Below the pieces are notes generated by a model. The model searched no databases, was not told the DNA's origin, and saw only the letters and a program-made list of their open reading frames with translations. Of a stretch of DNA of 9,417 bases, positions 1-5,498 are shown one piece after another (positions within the stretch are counted from its first letter, which is position 1; each line of letters begins with the position of its first letter). Location of the stretch: assembly GCA_937893605.1 (NCBI GenBank), contig CALBGG010000046.1, forward strand, positions 1-9,417. The letters run 5' to 3'. The stretch comes from an uncultured Clostridia bacterium (lineage in GTDB: Bacteria > Bacillota > Clostridia > Oscillospirales > Oscillospiraceae). The translations under genes were made by a program, and so were the position numbers.

Positions 1-1230
1 GAAGTAAAAAGCGCTGAGGAATATTTCGGTACTACCTATAAAGTCAAAGAAGCCGGTTATATCTGCACAGACGGCAAAATGCTCGACTTTTCGGGCAGAC
101 ACGAGGGAGCACCGGGCGGCTACAGAACAGTTGACCACCGCGACATAACCGACGCGCTCGGCGAAGATTACGGCGGCGAGGACTACAGCGGCGGCATGAT
201 AAAATTTATGAGCGAGGGAAATATTCGCGTTTCGCCTGAGAGCGGCGGCATAAATCTATCGGTAGCGCCGAACAAGGCACAGCGCAGTACGCTCGACAGG
301 TATATTTCCTCGTTCCGTGGGGAGGTCATACTCGACATAGACCAAACAAACGGCGACACCATTGCGTCAGTTGAGTATCCTAAATATACTCATTCTTCGG
401 TCGTGTTCAAAGATATCGACGATTATTTTGACAAAGGCAAAATGCCGGAGAAATTTTCGAGGGAGCCGCAAATACACAAAAATGTAAAGGTCGGCAAGCA
501 GACTTGGGCGCAGATACAAAACCGGCGTATGCTCAAATACGGCAATGAATTTGACACAATGCCGAGTATGGATTATATTTTTGCTAATGATAGCTTGTTC
601 GTTATCAACAATTATGACGAGACAAGTTTTGCTGTAACGAGAAAAATTGATCCTGCGAATGACAAAGTTTTAGCGGATATAATAGTGGAGGCACTTAAAA
701 ATGGCAGTATCACAAACACAAGAGAATATAATTCAATTGCTAAAATGCTGCGGAATAACGCAAGGCGCGGCAATGGCGATAATGTTCATGTTAGAAACGG
801 AAGAACAGCAGGAGACAATGCTCGACTGGATGATAAATCAGAACGAGCCGCCAACAGAGGAAGCGCTACTGACAAAGGCAGTGGAGATAACGGAGTAAGC
901 TATTCCCGCGAGCCGGAGAGGCTTAACGAGCTGAGACGGCAGAATGAGCGGAAGCTTGCGCAGGCTACGGCAGAGGATGCCGCAAACGAGAACGAGCGCG
1001 GCCTTGATCTTAAGGCTGCGCTCGTTTTTTTACGCCTTTGCAGGGATCGCCGGTTCGGTGTTGTCCGGCGTAGGACGCTTCATGCCTACCTTCAGCAGAA
1101 GCGGAGTTACAAGGGTCGTCACTATGACCATAAGGACTACAGCAGGGAACATAGTTCCGGATATGAGCCCCGCCATGCTGCCCTTTTGCGCAACTATCAG
1201 CGCAACCTCGCCGCGAGATACCATACCTAG
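1..1230 (+). CDS. Partial large polyvalent-type mobile-element protein, probably 3'-truncated remnant
   Basis: The frame is open from base 1 (the gene starts outside the window) and closes at TAG 1228-1230. Recognisable protein runs to roughly base 960-1000. It begins with a segment containing EYFGTTYKVKEAGYI, DGKMLDFSGRHEG and GGYRTVDHRDI, then GNIRVSPESGGINLS, and later KYGNEFDTMPSMDYIFAND and FVINNYDETSF. These remind me of the very long multidomain 'large polyvalent' proteins of clostridial phages and integrative elements, which travel with incoming DNA; this is recalled family knowledge, not a search result. After a charged, low-complexity linker comes YSREPERLNELRRQNERKL, typical of linker/coiled regions in such proteins. 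Past about base 1000 the frame crosses a terminator and then reads antisense to the antiporter gene, so that tail is probably not native. Codons around 370-780 are AT-richer than in the housekeeping genes to the right, which fits transfer. No catalytic residues were identified. Confidence 0.6.
   Translation, partial: EVKSAEEYFGTTYKVKEAGYICTDGKMLDFSGRHEGAPGGYRTVDHRDITDALGEDYGGEDYSGGMIKFMSEGNIRVSPESGGINLSVAPNKAQRSTLDRYISSFRGEVILDIDQTNGDTIASVEYPKYTHSSVVFKDIDDYFDKGKMPEKFSREPQIHKNVKVGKQTWAQIQNRRMLKYGNEFDTMPSMDYIFANDSLFVINNYDETSFAVTRKIDPANDKVLADIIVEALKNGSITNTREYNSIAKMLRNNARRGNGDNVHVRNGRTAGDNARLDDKSERAANRGSATDKGSGDNGVSYSREPERLNELRRQNERKLAQATAEDAANENERGLDLKAALVFLRLCRDRRFGVVRRRTLHAYLQQKRSYKGRHYDHKDYSREHSSGYEPRHAALLRNYQRNLAARYHT
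701..898 (+). CDS. Small helical protein (65 aa), nested in a different frame
   Basis: ATG at 701 follows a good ribosome binding site (GTGGAGG, 685-691) with normal spacing, and the frame ends at TAA 896-898. The protein starts MAVSQTQENIIQLLKCCGI, continues with a hydrophobic AMAIMFMLETEEQQ segment, then MLDWMINQ, and ends acidic (EEALLTKAVEITE). It looks like two or three amphipathic helices without a signal peptide or clear transmembrane span. Its composition (Glu, Gln, Met, Leu) is that of a real protein and unlike the Arg/Asn/Gly-rich product of the frame it overlaps. It resembles short uncharacterised helical proteins I associate with clostridial mobile elements; no function can be named. 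The whole gene lies inside the polyvalent-type frame, so either the two are truly overlapping genes or the larger frame is no longer meaningful here. Confidence 0.6.
   Translation: MAVSQTQENIIQLLKCCGITQGAAMAIMFMLETEEQQETMLDWMINQNEPPTEEALLTKAVEITE
991..1031. terminator. Strong intrinsic terminator at the element/antiporter boundary
   Basis: The 15-bp stem AACGAGCGCGGCCTT (991-1005) pairs with AAGGCTGCGCTCGTT (1012-1026) with one G-U wobble and a 6-base loop. Seven T's (1025-1031) follow on the plus strand. It stops plus-strand transcripts from the left. It also lies directly beyond the TAA of the minus-strand antiporter, whose stop codon overlaps the T tract. The minus-strand side has only a broken T run, so termination in that direction is weaker but plausible. 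Confidence 0.8.
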
Positions 1231-2232
1231 GCCGATGGAAACGGCGTCATAGGTCTTGAAGCCGGTGAGCCTTGCGCCGATGCCGCAGCCGATGATCTTG
1301 GTGACAATGGCGACGAGAGTGAGGGCAACGGCGAAGAGAATGAGGTTGCCGTCAAGGCCGGCAAGCTCGGTTTTGATGCCGATGGAGGCGAAGAATATGG
1401 GAGAGAAGAGCATGTAGCTCATCGTGTTTATACGTTTGACTATATAGGTTCGAGTTTCGCTGTGGTCGCTGAGCATGATGCCGGCAAAGTATGCGCCGGT
1501 TATGTCTGCGATGCCGAAGAAATGCTCGGATACAAAGCTGAGAAGGAAGCAGAAGGCCAGAGCATAAATGGCTATGCGCCTGTGAATGCGGTCAAACCTC
1601 GAACGCAGGCCGCGAAATAGCTTGCGCACGACAACGGCAACGACGGCAAGACAGATGAAGTACGCAATGATGCGGACGAATACCATCGCAGGCTCGACGG
1701 TGGAGTCTGTAAAACCCGTGAGCACGGTCAGAACGATGATGCCGAGCACATCGTCGATGACGGCTGCTGCCATGATAGCCGTTCCGACGCGGCTTTTGAG
1801 CTTGCCCATTTCCCGCAGAGTCTCGACGGTTATGGAGACCGAGGTCGCGGTCAGAACGACGCCGGTGAAGGCAGCCTTAATCATTCTGAGGCTGTCCGCC
1901 TCTTCGTTAAACAGCAGATAGCAGCCGGCACCGCCGAAGAACGGAACGATAACGCCGATTGTGGCTATAACAAGAGCCGACAGCCCCGTATGCTTGAGCT
2001 CATCCAGATCCGTATCGAGGCCCGCCATGAACATGAGGATGATAACGCCGATCTCGGCGGTTTTGACGAGAAAGTCCGATTCTCCGATGAGCCCGAAGCA
2101 GCTCGGTCCGAGCAGGAGACCCGCGATAAGCGCGCCGACGACTTGCGGCATGTTGACCTTTTCGCTGGCGATGCCCAACACCTTGGTTGAAAGCATAATG
2201 AGCGCTATCACTATAAGAAAGCTGTAATCCAT
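1030..2232 (-). CDS. CPA2-family monovalent cation/proton antiporter (Na+/H+ exchanger domain)
   Basis: This 400-residue, very hydrophobic protein has about a dozen membrane segments and forms a single Na+/H+ exchanger domain (PF00999 type). It should exchange Na+ or K+ for protons in the cytoplasmic membrane. Motifs seen are MPQVVGALIAGLLLGPS (residues 28-44), TATSVSITVETLREM (128-142), the paired acids of AAVIDDVLG (Asp160-Asp161, the ion-binding pair of electrogenic CPA2 members), DITGAYFAGIMLS (243-255), SPIFFASIGIKTEL (277-290) and GMVSRGEVALIVAQ with Arg340. The C terminus ends soon after the last helix (KRPTPDNTEPAIPAKA), so the TrkA-N/RCK regulatory domain of KefB/KefC is absent; it is closer to stand-alone NapA/GerN-like exchangers. 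I chose ATG at 2232, preceded by GGGGGAAA, over an upstream GTG at 2253. It is a single-gene unit, divergent from the Rrf2 gene. The exact ion cannot be read from the sequence. Confidence 0.88.
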   Translation of the reverse strand: MDYSFLIVIALIMLSTKVLGIASEKVNMPQVVGALIAGLLLGPSCFGLIGESDFLVKTAEIGVIILMFMAGLDTDLDELKHTGLSALVIATIGVIVPFFGGAGCYLLFNEEADSLRMIKAAFTGVVLTATSVSITVETLREMGKLKSRVGTAIMAAAVIDDVLGIIVLTVLTGFTDSTVEPAMVFVRIIAYFICLAVVAVVVRKLFRGLRSRFDRIHRRIAIYALAFCFLLSFVSEHFFGIADITGAYFAGIMLSDHSETRTYIVKRINTMSYMLFSPIFFASIGIKTELAGLDGNLILFAVALTLVAIVTKIIGCGIGARLTGFKTYDAVSIGLGMVSRGEVALIVAQKGSMAGLISGTMFPAVVLMVIVTTLVTPLLLKVGMKRPTPDNTEPAIPAKA

Positions 2233-2456
2233 GTTAAATTTCCCCCAAATCACAGTTTAAATTATCAGAAAAACCACAATCTTGAGGCGCATTGCCCCAG
2301 TAGCAAGGCGGATTGTACGCGCTTTTAAGGCAAATTGCAAGTTAATTTTTCGCTCCCGAGATGAGGGAAATTAATATGGCTATGATTTTGCGGCATACCC
2401 GAATTACTGTGCAAAAAACGCACCGCAAAATCATGAAAACTGTGGCATATGTACTT
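2233..2456. other. Intergenic region between antiporter and Rrf2 gene, with short repeats
   Basis: I find no credible gene in this gap. It contains three imperfect 9-base repeats (GGCGCATTG 2286, GGCGGATTG 2307, GGCAAATTG 2329) spaced 21-22 bases, and a perfect 12-bp inverted repeat (2382-2393 with 2423-2434). I could not settle on a convincing minus-strand promoter for the antiporter; an extended -10-like TGATAAT lies on the minus strand around 2261-2267 without a good -35. Confidence 0.6.
2382..2434. repeat. Perfect 12-bp inverted repeat upstream of the Rrf2 promoter
   Basis: ATGATTTTGCGG (2382-2393) and CCGCAAAATCAT (2423-2434) are exact reverse complements separated by 29 bases. The spacer contains a further small palindrome, GTGC-AAAAAAC-GCAC (2409-2423). 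It could form a hairpin in either strand, or be an operator for an unknown regulator. It lies inside what would be the antiporter's upstream region and just before the Rrf2 promoter. Confidence 0.6.
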
Positions 2457-2510
2457 TAATTCCTATTAAGAAAGTGGTATATTAATATCACATAATTAAT
2501 ATAGGAATTA
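2457..2510 (+). promoter_or_regulatory. Rrf2-gene promoter flanked by inverted TTCCTA/TAGGAA elements
   Basis: An extended -10, TGGTATATT (TG at 2475, TATATT 2478-2483), is the best core promoter; the -35 position is poor (TTTAAT, 2455-2460). Two inverted elements frame it: TAATTCCTATTAA (2457-2469) over the -35 and TTAATATAGGAATTA (2496-2510) in the early transcribed region. The same TTCCTA/TAGGA motif recurs at the iscS promoter. The natural reading is autoregulation by the encoded Rrf2 protein; this is inference. Confidence 0.6.
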
Positions 2511-2523
2511 CGGAGGTGATATG

Positions 2524-2955
2524 ATGAACGTGACCAGCAAGGGGCGCTATGCACTGCGCATAATGATCGACCTTGCCCAGCACATGGACAACGGTTTCAT
2601 ATCGCTCAAAACAGTGTCCGAGCGCACGGAGCTTTCCATGAAATATCTTGAGATGATAGTCGGCAGCCTCAAAAAGGCCAAGCTCGTTTTAAGCTCGCGC
2701 GGCAAGGAGGGCGGCTATAAGCTCGTAAAAGACCCGAAGGACTACACGATAGGCGAGATTCTCAGGTGTATGGAGGATAACCTCGCGCCGGTAGCCTGCA
2801 TCAAAGAGGGCGAGATACAGTGCGACCACTCCGGCGGCTGCCTGACGGTGCCGATGTGGAAGGAGCTTGACGATATAACAAACGCCTATCTCGACACCGT
2901 AAGCCTTAAGGATCTCCTCACGGGCGAAAAATGGAGAAAAAAAGACTTGACTTAG
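2524..2955 (+). CDS. iscR: Rrf2-family transcriptional regulator, IscR-like
   Basis: This 143-residue protein is the usual size for Rrf2 regulators. The N terminus MNVTSKGRYALRIMIDLAQ is the family signature, followed by a winged helix-turn-helix (about residues 25-65, with SMKYLEMIVGSLKKAKLV and the wing SRGKEGGYKL). Cys92, Cys100 and Cys106 (ACIKEGEIQC, GGC) match the three-cysteine [2Fe-2S] ligand set of IscR, so cluster status probably controls DNA binding; an additional Cys82 is present. I chose the second ATG (2524): GGAGG at 2512-2516 lies 7 bases before it but only 4 before the first ATG at 2521, and relatives begin at this residue. It is directly upstream of iscS and iscU, the typical targets. 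A CymR-type role in cysteine control is an alternative, but the cysteine cluster favours IscR. Confidence 0.88.
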   Translation: MNVTSKGRYALRIMIDLAQHMDNGFISLKTVSERTELSMKYLEMIVGSLKKAKLVLSSRGKEGGYKLVKDPKDYTIGEILRCMEDNLAPVACIKEGEIQCDHSGGCLTVPMWKELDDITNAYLDTVSLKDLLTGEKWRKKDLT

Positions 2956-2996
2956 CTTAAGCAAGGTGCTACAATTCCTACAGAATTAATAGGATA
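2947..2996 (+). promoter_or_regulatory. iscS-iscU promoter with Rrf2-type operator
   Basis: TTGACT (2947-2952), a 17-base spacer and TACAAT (2970-2975) form a near-consensus promoter inside the last codons of the regulator gene. ATTCCTA (2974-2980), 9 bases and TAGGATA (2990-2996) make a palindromic operator covering the -10 edge and transcription start. The same half-sites occur at the regulator's own promoter. Repression of iscSU by the upstream Rrf2 protein is therefore likely (inference). Confidence 0.72.
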
Positions 2997-3021
2997 TATA
3001 AACGCGAAAGGAAGATAAATA

Positions 3022-4209
3022 ATGTTTGTTTATGCAGATAACGCTGCAACCACATGTGTCAGCAAGACCGCGCTTGACGCGATGATGCCCTATCTAACCA
3101 CCCAGTACGGCAACCCTTCGAGCCTGTATGCCTTTGCGCAGAATGCAAAGGAAGCGCTTGAAAATGCAAGAAAGACCGTTGCCGACATCATCGGTGCACA
3201 GCCCAAGGAGATATACTTCACCTCCGGCGGCTCCGAGGCGGACAACCAGGCCATAGTTTCCATGGCAAAGGTCGGCGCGCTCAAGGGCAAGAAGCATCTT
3301 ATATCCACGAAGTTTGAGCATCATGCAGTCCTGCATACGCTTAAGAAGCTCGAAAAAGAGGGCTTTGAGGTAACGCTTCTGGACGTCCACGAGGACGGCG
3401 TTGTCCGCCTTGAGGATGTCGAGGCAGCAGTCCGCGATGACACAGCGCTCGTTACCATCATGTTCGCAAATAACGAGATCGGCACAATTCAGCCCATCAA
3501 GGAGATCGGCGAATTCTGCCGCGCAAGAAAGATACCCTTCCATACCGACGCCGTTCAGGCAGCCGGTCACATGCCGATAAACGTTCAGGAGATGAACATT
3601 GACCTGCTGAGCATGTCCGGTCACAAATTCCATGCGCCGAAGGGCGTCGGCGTTCTGTACGCAAAGACAGGCATGCCTCTGTTCAACATAATAGAAGGCG
3701 GCGCTCAGGAGCGCGGCAAGCGCGCCGGCACCGAGAATGTTCCCGGTATCGTAGCACTTGCGGCAGCTCTTAAAGAGAGCGTTGACAACATGGAAGCCAA
3801 CACAGCAAAGATCATCCCCATGCGCGACAAGCTCTTTGCCGAGCTCGGCAAGATCCCACACTCCAAGATAAACGGCTCGCTCGAGCATCACGTTCCCGGC
3901 ACCGTGAACATGTGCTTTGAGGGCATTGAGGGCGAAAGCCTTCTCCTTCTGCTGGATTCCAAGGGCATTTGTGCATCGTCCGGCTCGGCATGCACCTCAG
4001 GCTCTCTCGACCCCAGCCACGTCCTGCTCGCTCTCGGCCTGCCTCACGAGGTGGCGCACGGCTCGCTGCGTCTGTCGATAGGCGAATACAACACCATGGA
4101 GCAGATCGACCACATCATTAAGGTCGTTCCCGAGGTCGTGTCTTACCTGCGCAGTATCTCCCCGGTTTGGGAGGAGCTTGAAAACGGCACCAGGAAGCAT
4201 CTTATTTAA
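3022..4209 (+). CDS. iscS: Cysteine desulfurase
   Basis: This is a 395-residue PLP enzyme of the class V aminotransferase fold that takes sulfur from L-cysteine, giving alanine and a persulfide for iron-sulfur clusters. Seen directly: N-terminal YADNAATT and YGNPSS, the EHHAVL motif with PLP-stacking His100, Asp176 and Gln179 in TDAVQAAG, the Schiff-base Lys202 in SGHKFHAPKGVG, Arg/Gly-rich GGAQERGKRAGTENV, and the sulfur-carrying loop CASSGSACTSGSLDPSHVL with catalytic Cys324. All correspond to E. coli IscS residues shifted by four. The long flexible loop before the fold's C terminus marks the IscS/NifS group I type rather than SufS. Start ATG 3022 has AGGAAG seven bases upstream. It has its own promoter and is followed 35 bases later by iscU. 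The NifS name used for some clostridial homologues would also fit. Confidence 0.95.
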   Translation: MFVYADNAATTCVSKTALDAMMPYLTTQYGNPSSLYAFAQNAKEALENARKTVADIIGAQPKEIYFTSGGSEADNQAIVSMAKVGALKGKKHLISTKFEHHAVLHTLKKLEKEGFEVTLLDVHEDGVVRLEDVEAAVRDDTALVTIMFANNEIGTIQPIKEIGEFCRARKIPFHTDAVQAAGHMPINVQEMNIDLLSMSGHKFHAPKGVGVLYAKTGMPLFNIIEGGAQERGKRAGTENVPGIVALAAALKESVDNMEANTAKIIPMRDKLFAELGKIPHSKINGSLEHHVPGTVNMCFEGIEGESLLLLLDSKGICASSGSACTSGSLDPSHVLLALGLPHEVAHGSLRLSIGEYNTMEQIDHIIKVVPEVVSYLRSISPVWEELENGTRKHLI

Positions 4210-4244
4210 TAAACACATCGTGATATAACAGGAGGAACTTAGTT

Positions 4245-4679
4245 ATGGCACTTTATAGTGATAAGGTAATGGATCATTTCCAGCACCCCCGCAATGTCGG
4301 CAAGATGGACGATGCCGACGGCGTAGGTGAAGTAGGCAACGCAAAATGCGGCGACATCATGAAGATGTACATCAAGGTAAAGGACGGCATCATCACCGAT
4401 GCCAAGTTCAATACATTCGGCTGCGGCAGCGCTATCGCTACCAGCTCCATGGCTACCGAGCTCATAAAGGGCAAGAAAGTTGAGGATGCACTCGAGCTTT
4501 CCAACAAGGCCGTTGTCGAGGCTCTCGACGGTCTGCCCGCGCACAAGATTCACTGCTCCGTCCTCGCCGAGGAGGCAGTCGCCGCGGCGGTCAAGAACTA
4601 CTACGACCGCAACGGCATCGCATATGATCCGAAGCTTTTCAGCAATAAGCTGCACGACTGCGAGCACTGCGCAGAGTAA
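4245..4679 (+). CDS. iscU: Iron-sulfur cluster assembly scaffold protein
   Basis: This 144-residue scaffold receives sulfur from the desulfurase and iron to build [2Fe-2S]/[4Fe-4S] clusters for delivery to apoproteins. The N terminus YSDKVMDHFQHPRNVGKM is the IscU/NifU_N signature. The cluster ligands are present: Cys35 and Asp37 (AKCGDIMK), Cys60 (FGCGSAIATSS) and Cys104 (KIHCSVLAEEA, with His103). The Asp after the first cysteine marks the IscU class; the SufU insertion is absent. The C terminus carries an extra HDCEHCAE motif (Cys139, Cys142), beyond the E. coli IscU core. AGGAGG precedes the ATG. It is co-transcribed with iscS and ends 10 bases before a strong terminator. iscA, hscAB and fdx are not in this unit, a reduced ISC set that is common in Clostridia. 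Confidence 0.95.
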   Translation: MALYSDKVMDHFQHPRNVGKMDDADGVGEVGNAKCGDIMKMYIKVKDGIITDAKFNTFGCGSAIATSSMATELIKGKKVEDALELSNKAVVEALDGLPAHKIHCSVLAEEAVAAAVKNYYDRNGIAYDPKLFSNKLHDCEHCAE

Positions 4680-4689
4680 TTTAAGCATT

Positions 4690-4721
4690 AAAAATCCCAC
4701 CGCTTCGGCGGTGGGATTTTT
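4690..4721. terminator. Symmetric bidirectional terminator between iscU and the deacetylase gene
   Basis: A perfect 14-bp stem, AAAAATCCCACCGC (4690-4703) with GCGGTGGGATTTTT (4708-4721), is closed by a stable TTCG tetraloop. Both strands end in a run of five T's. It therefore serves the iscSU transcript on the plus strand and the convergent deacetylase transcript on the minus strand. Confidence 0.93.
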
Positions 4722-4733
4722 GCATATATTCGG

Positions 4734-5498
4734 CTATCTCCCCGCTTCGGGCAGACAGTGCATGCGCAGGGTGTCGAGCATGCGGAAGCCCTCTGCGTGA
4801 AGAGAAAAGATGCGCAGACCGAAGTCAAGCGAACGGATACGCAGATACATGGCTATAGCCCTGCCCTCGGCGCTGCCGTCGGGAAACTGGCTCTTGTGGC
4901 AGTCGAATATGGCCGAAAGCTGCCGCTTCAGCAGCTCCTTTGAGGTCTTGATGCAGCGATTGGGAGAAGCGGTCATATAATAGGCGATCGCCTTCACGGG
5001 AGCGGGAGCCGCTCCGCGGCGCTGCATTATGCCCTCGTATGGGGCGAAGTATGCGATCTCGGAGGCCGCTCTGCCAACATTCAGATGGTCGGGGTGACAC
5101 TCGCTTCTGACCTGCGGATCGGGGCAGAATATAACGTCGGGCTTAAACTCGCCGACGACCTTCGCAATAGCGCTTTTAAGCTCGTCCGGCTCGTAAAAAC
5201 CGCCGTCGCAAAACGGGAGAAAGCGAATATCCGTAACGCCGAGTGCCGCCGCCGAGGCTTTCGCCTCAGCTTGGCGAATCGGGATAAGCTCCTCCGGCGC
5301 AGCGGTGTTCGAGCCGTAGCGTCCGTCGATGCAGCACAAAAACGCGACGTTCTTTCCGGCACTTACGAGCTTTGCCGCCGTTGCGCCCGCGCCGATCTCA
5401 ATATCGTCCGGGTGAGGGCCGATGAACAGATATCTCTCAAAGCTCTCGAGCTTCGGCAAGGGAGCGGCAATGTTTATGGCAAGCGTTGTTATGCTCAT
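4734..5498 (-). CDS. PIG-L/LmbE-family zinc-dependent N-deacetylase
   Basis: This 254-residue protein has the PIG-L/LmbE fold (PF02585 type), a family that removes acetyl groups from N-acetylglucosamine units or similar substrates with a zinc ion (GlcNAc-PI, MshB, BshB and chitobiose or antibiotic intermediates). Zinc and catalytic motifs are present: GPHPDDIEIGAG (His29, Asp31, Asp32) and ECHPDHLN (His135, Asp137, His138), with the acidic patch CDGGFYEPDEL and CPDPQVRSECH between them. No signal peptide is seen, so action is cytoplasmic. The start at 5498 is set by AAGGAAG upstream and by the ATGA overlap with the preceding transporter gene's TGA; a longer in-frame extension to 5534 lies inside the transporter and is unlikely. 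Translational coupling suggests it works on what the symporter brings in. The substrate cannot be read from sequence; bacillithiol deacetylase is possible but no companion genes support it. Confidence 0.88.
   Translation of the reverse strand: MSITTLAINIAAPLPKLESFERYLFIGPHPDDIEIGAGATAAKLVSAGKNVAFLCCIDGRYGSNTAAPEELIPIRQAEAKASAAALGVTDIRFLPFCDGGFYEPDELKSAIAKVVGEFKPDVIFCPDPQVRSECHPDHLNVGRAASEIAYFAPYEGIMQRRGAAPAPVKAIAYYMTASPNRCIKTSKELLKRQLSAIFDCHKSQFPDGSAEGRAIAMYLRIRSLDFGLRIFSLHAEGFRMLDTLRMHCLPEAGR

Noticed and set aside
944..1252. Plus-strand 102-codon frame across the terminator into the antiporter
   Set aside because: It crosses the 991-1031 hairpin, has no ribosome binding site I can support and is antisense to the antiporter C terminus.
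3094..3891. Long minus-strand open frame (265 codons) inside iscS
   Set aside because: It lies entirely opposite a clear cysteine desulfurase, its product is Cys/Leu/Val-rich with no recognisable motif, and no ribosome binding site was noticed; it is an antisense shadow of biased codons.
4239..4700. Minus-strand frame (153 codons) covering iscU
   Set aside because: It runs through the terminator hairpin and is fully antisense to IscU, so it is not a gene.
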